Source: Collinsella sp. (GTDB lineage: Bacteria > Actinomycetota > Coriobacteriia > Coriobacteriales > Coriobacteriaceae). Taken from it: DNA of 14,022 nucleotides. Positions 13,925 to 14,022 of the stretch are shown here, piece after piece. The stretch is taken from NCBI GenBank assembly GCA_018368345.1, contig JAGZEK010000024.1, forward strand, positions 1-14,022. The letters are read 5' to 3'. The position numbers and the translations under genes were made by a program. Under the pieces are notes generated by a model, which made no database searches, was not told the DNA's origin, and saw only the letters and a program-made list of their open reading frames with translations. Position 1 is the first letter of the stretch. Each line of letters opens with the position of its first letter.

Positions 13925-14022
13925 TGAACTGCGCCCCGAAACTTGGACTGAATAAATAGCGACTACGCCGCAAGGGCCCGGTTCCGGAACTCCTCCGGCG
14001 TCAGGCCCTTCAATCTTACCTG
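13925..14022 (-). mobile_element. IS3-family (IS150-like) insertion sequence, partial
   Basis: The end begins TGAACTGCGCCCCGAAACTT at 13925, followed by GGAC. This has the TG terminus and the TTGGAC-like interior common to IS150-group inverted repeats. The transposase C-terminus begins 38 bases inside. The rest of the element lies beyond the window, so its full length, left end and target duplication cannot be seen. Confidence 0.65.
13963..14022 (-). CDS. IS3-family transposase (OrfB), C-terminal fragment
   Basis: Only the last 19 residues are in the window; the gene enters from the right edge and stops at TAG (13965-13963). They read QVRLKGLTPEEFRNRALAA, matching the usual ending of IS150-group OrfB integrases, where a KLKGLSPVEYR-like segment precedes the stop. 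The DDE catalytic core would lie further upstream, outside the window. Whether the transposase is intact cannot be judged. Confidence 0.65.
   Translation of the reverse strand, partial: QVRLKGLTPEEFRNRALAA

Overview
The window reads as a chromosomal segment of a GC-rich, Gram-positive-type bacterium. Strong AAGGAG-type ribosome sites, heavy G/C third positions and compact genes broken by AT-rich, hairpin-rich gaps would suit a gut actinobacterium of the Coriobacteriia, perhaps Collinsella. That placement is inferred from composition and style; no rRNA or marker gene is present to prove it. No RNA gene and no CRISPR array was found.

Layout. Positions 1-268 are an upstream region without a supported gene. 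Positions 269-2416 (+) encode Tex, an RNA-binding protein. Positions 2417-2770 form an unusually structured gap between convergent genes, holding two terminators, a nested palindrome and a long hairpin. Then comes a carbohydrate block on the minus strand. In order of transcription it is a transaldolase-family enzyme (6782-6072), PTS IIA (6062-5616), PTS IIB (5539-5264) and PTS IIC of the ascorbate/UlaA type (5192-3801), closed by a strong terminator at 3701-3744. A second, closely similar transaldolase (3475-2771) follows as its own unit. A DeoR-family regulator (7141-7932, +) is divergent from this block across a 358-base gap rich in CTTTCG/CGAAAG motifs, and is its likely controller. A HAD-IIB phosphatase (8805-7978, -) and a large RlmKL-type rRNA methyltransferase (8881-11439, +) are divergent from each other. 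A KdpD/KdpE-like two-component pair (13877-11534, -) follows. The window ends inside an IS3-family (IS150-like) insertion sequence whose end lies 47 bases upstream of the kinase start.

How the genes work together. The PTS would import and phosphorylate a sugar, sugar acid or polyol, and the transaldolases would feed the resulting phosphate into pentose/triose phosphate metabolism, with the DeoR protein sensing a phosphorylated intermediate. The substrate cannot be read from the sequence. None of the ascorbate-specific enzymes (UlaD-G type) is present, so the 'ascorbate' label is a family name only. Tex, RlmKL and the HAD enzyme are housekeeping-type neighbours with their own transcription units.

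Most notable observations: the N-terminal (RlmL) half of the methyltransferase has lost its SAM-binding and NPPY catalytic motifs while the C-terminal (RlmK) half keeps them; two near-identical transaldolases lie on either side of the PTS genes; the KdpD-like kinase lacks the N-terminal K+-sensing and Usp domains and sits next to an insertion sequence; and several extragenic palindromes look like dispersed repeat elements. I saw no clear sign of a wholly new system.
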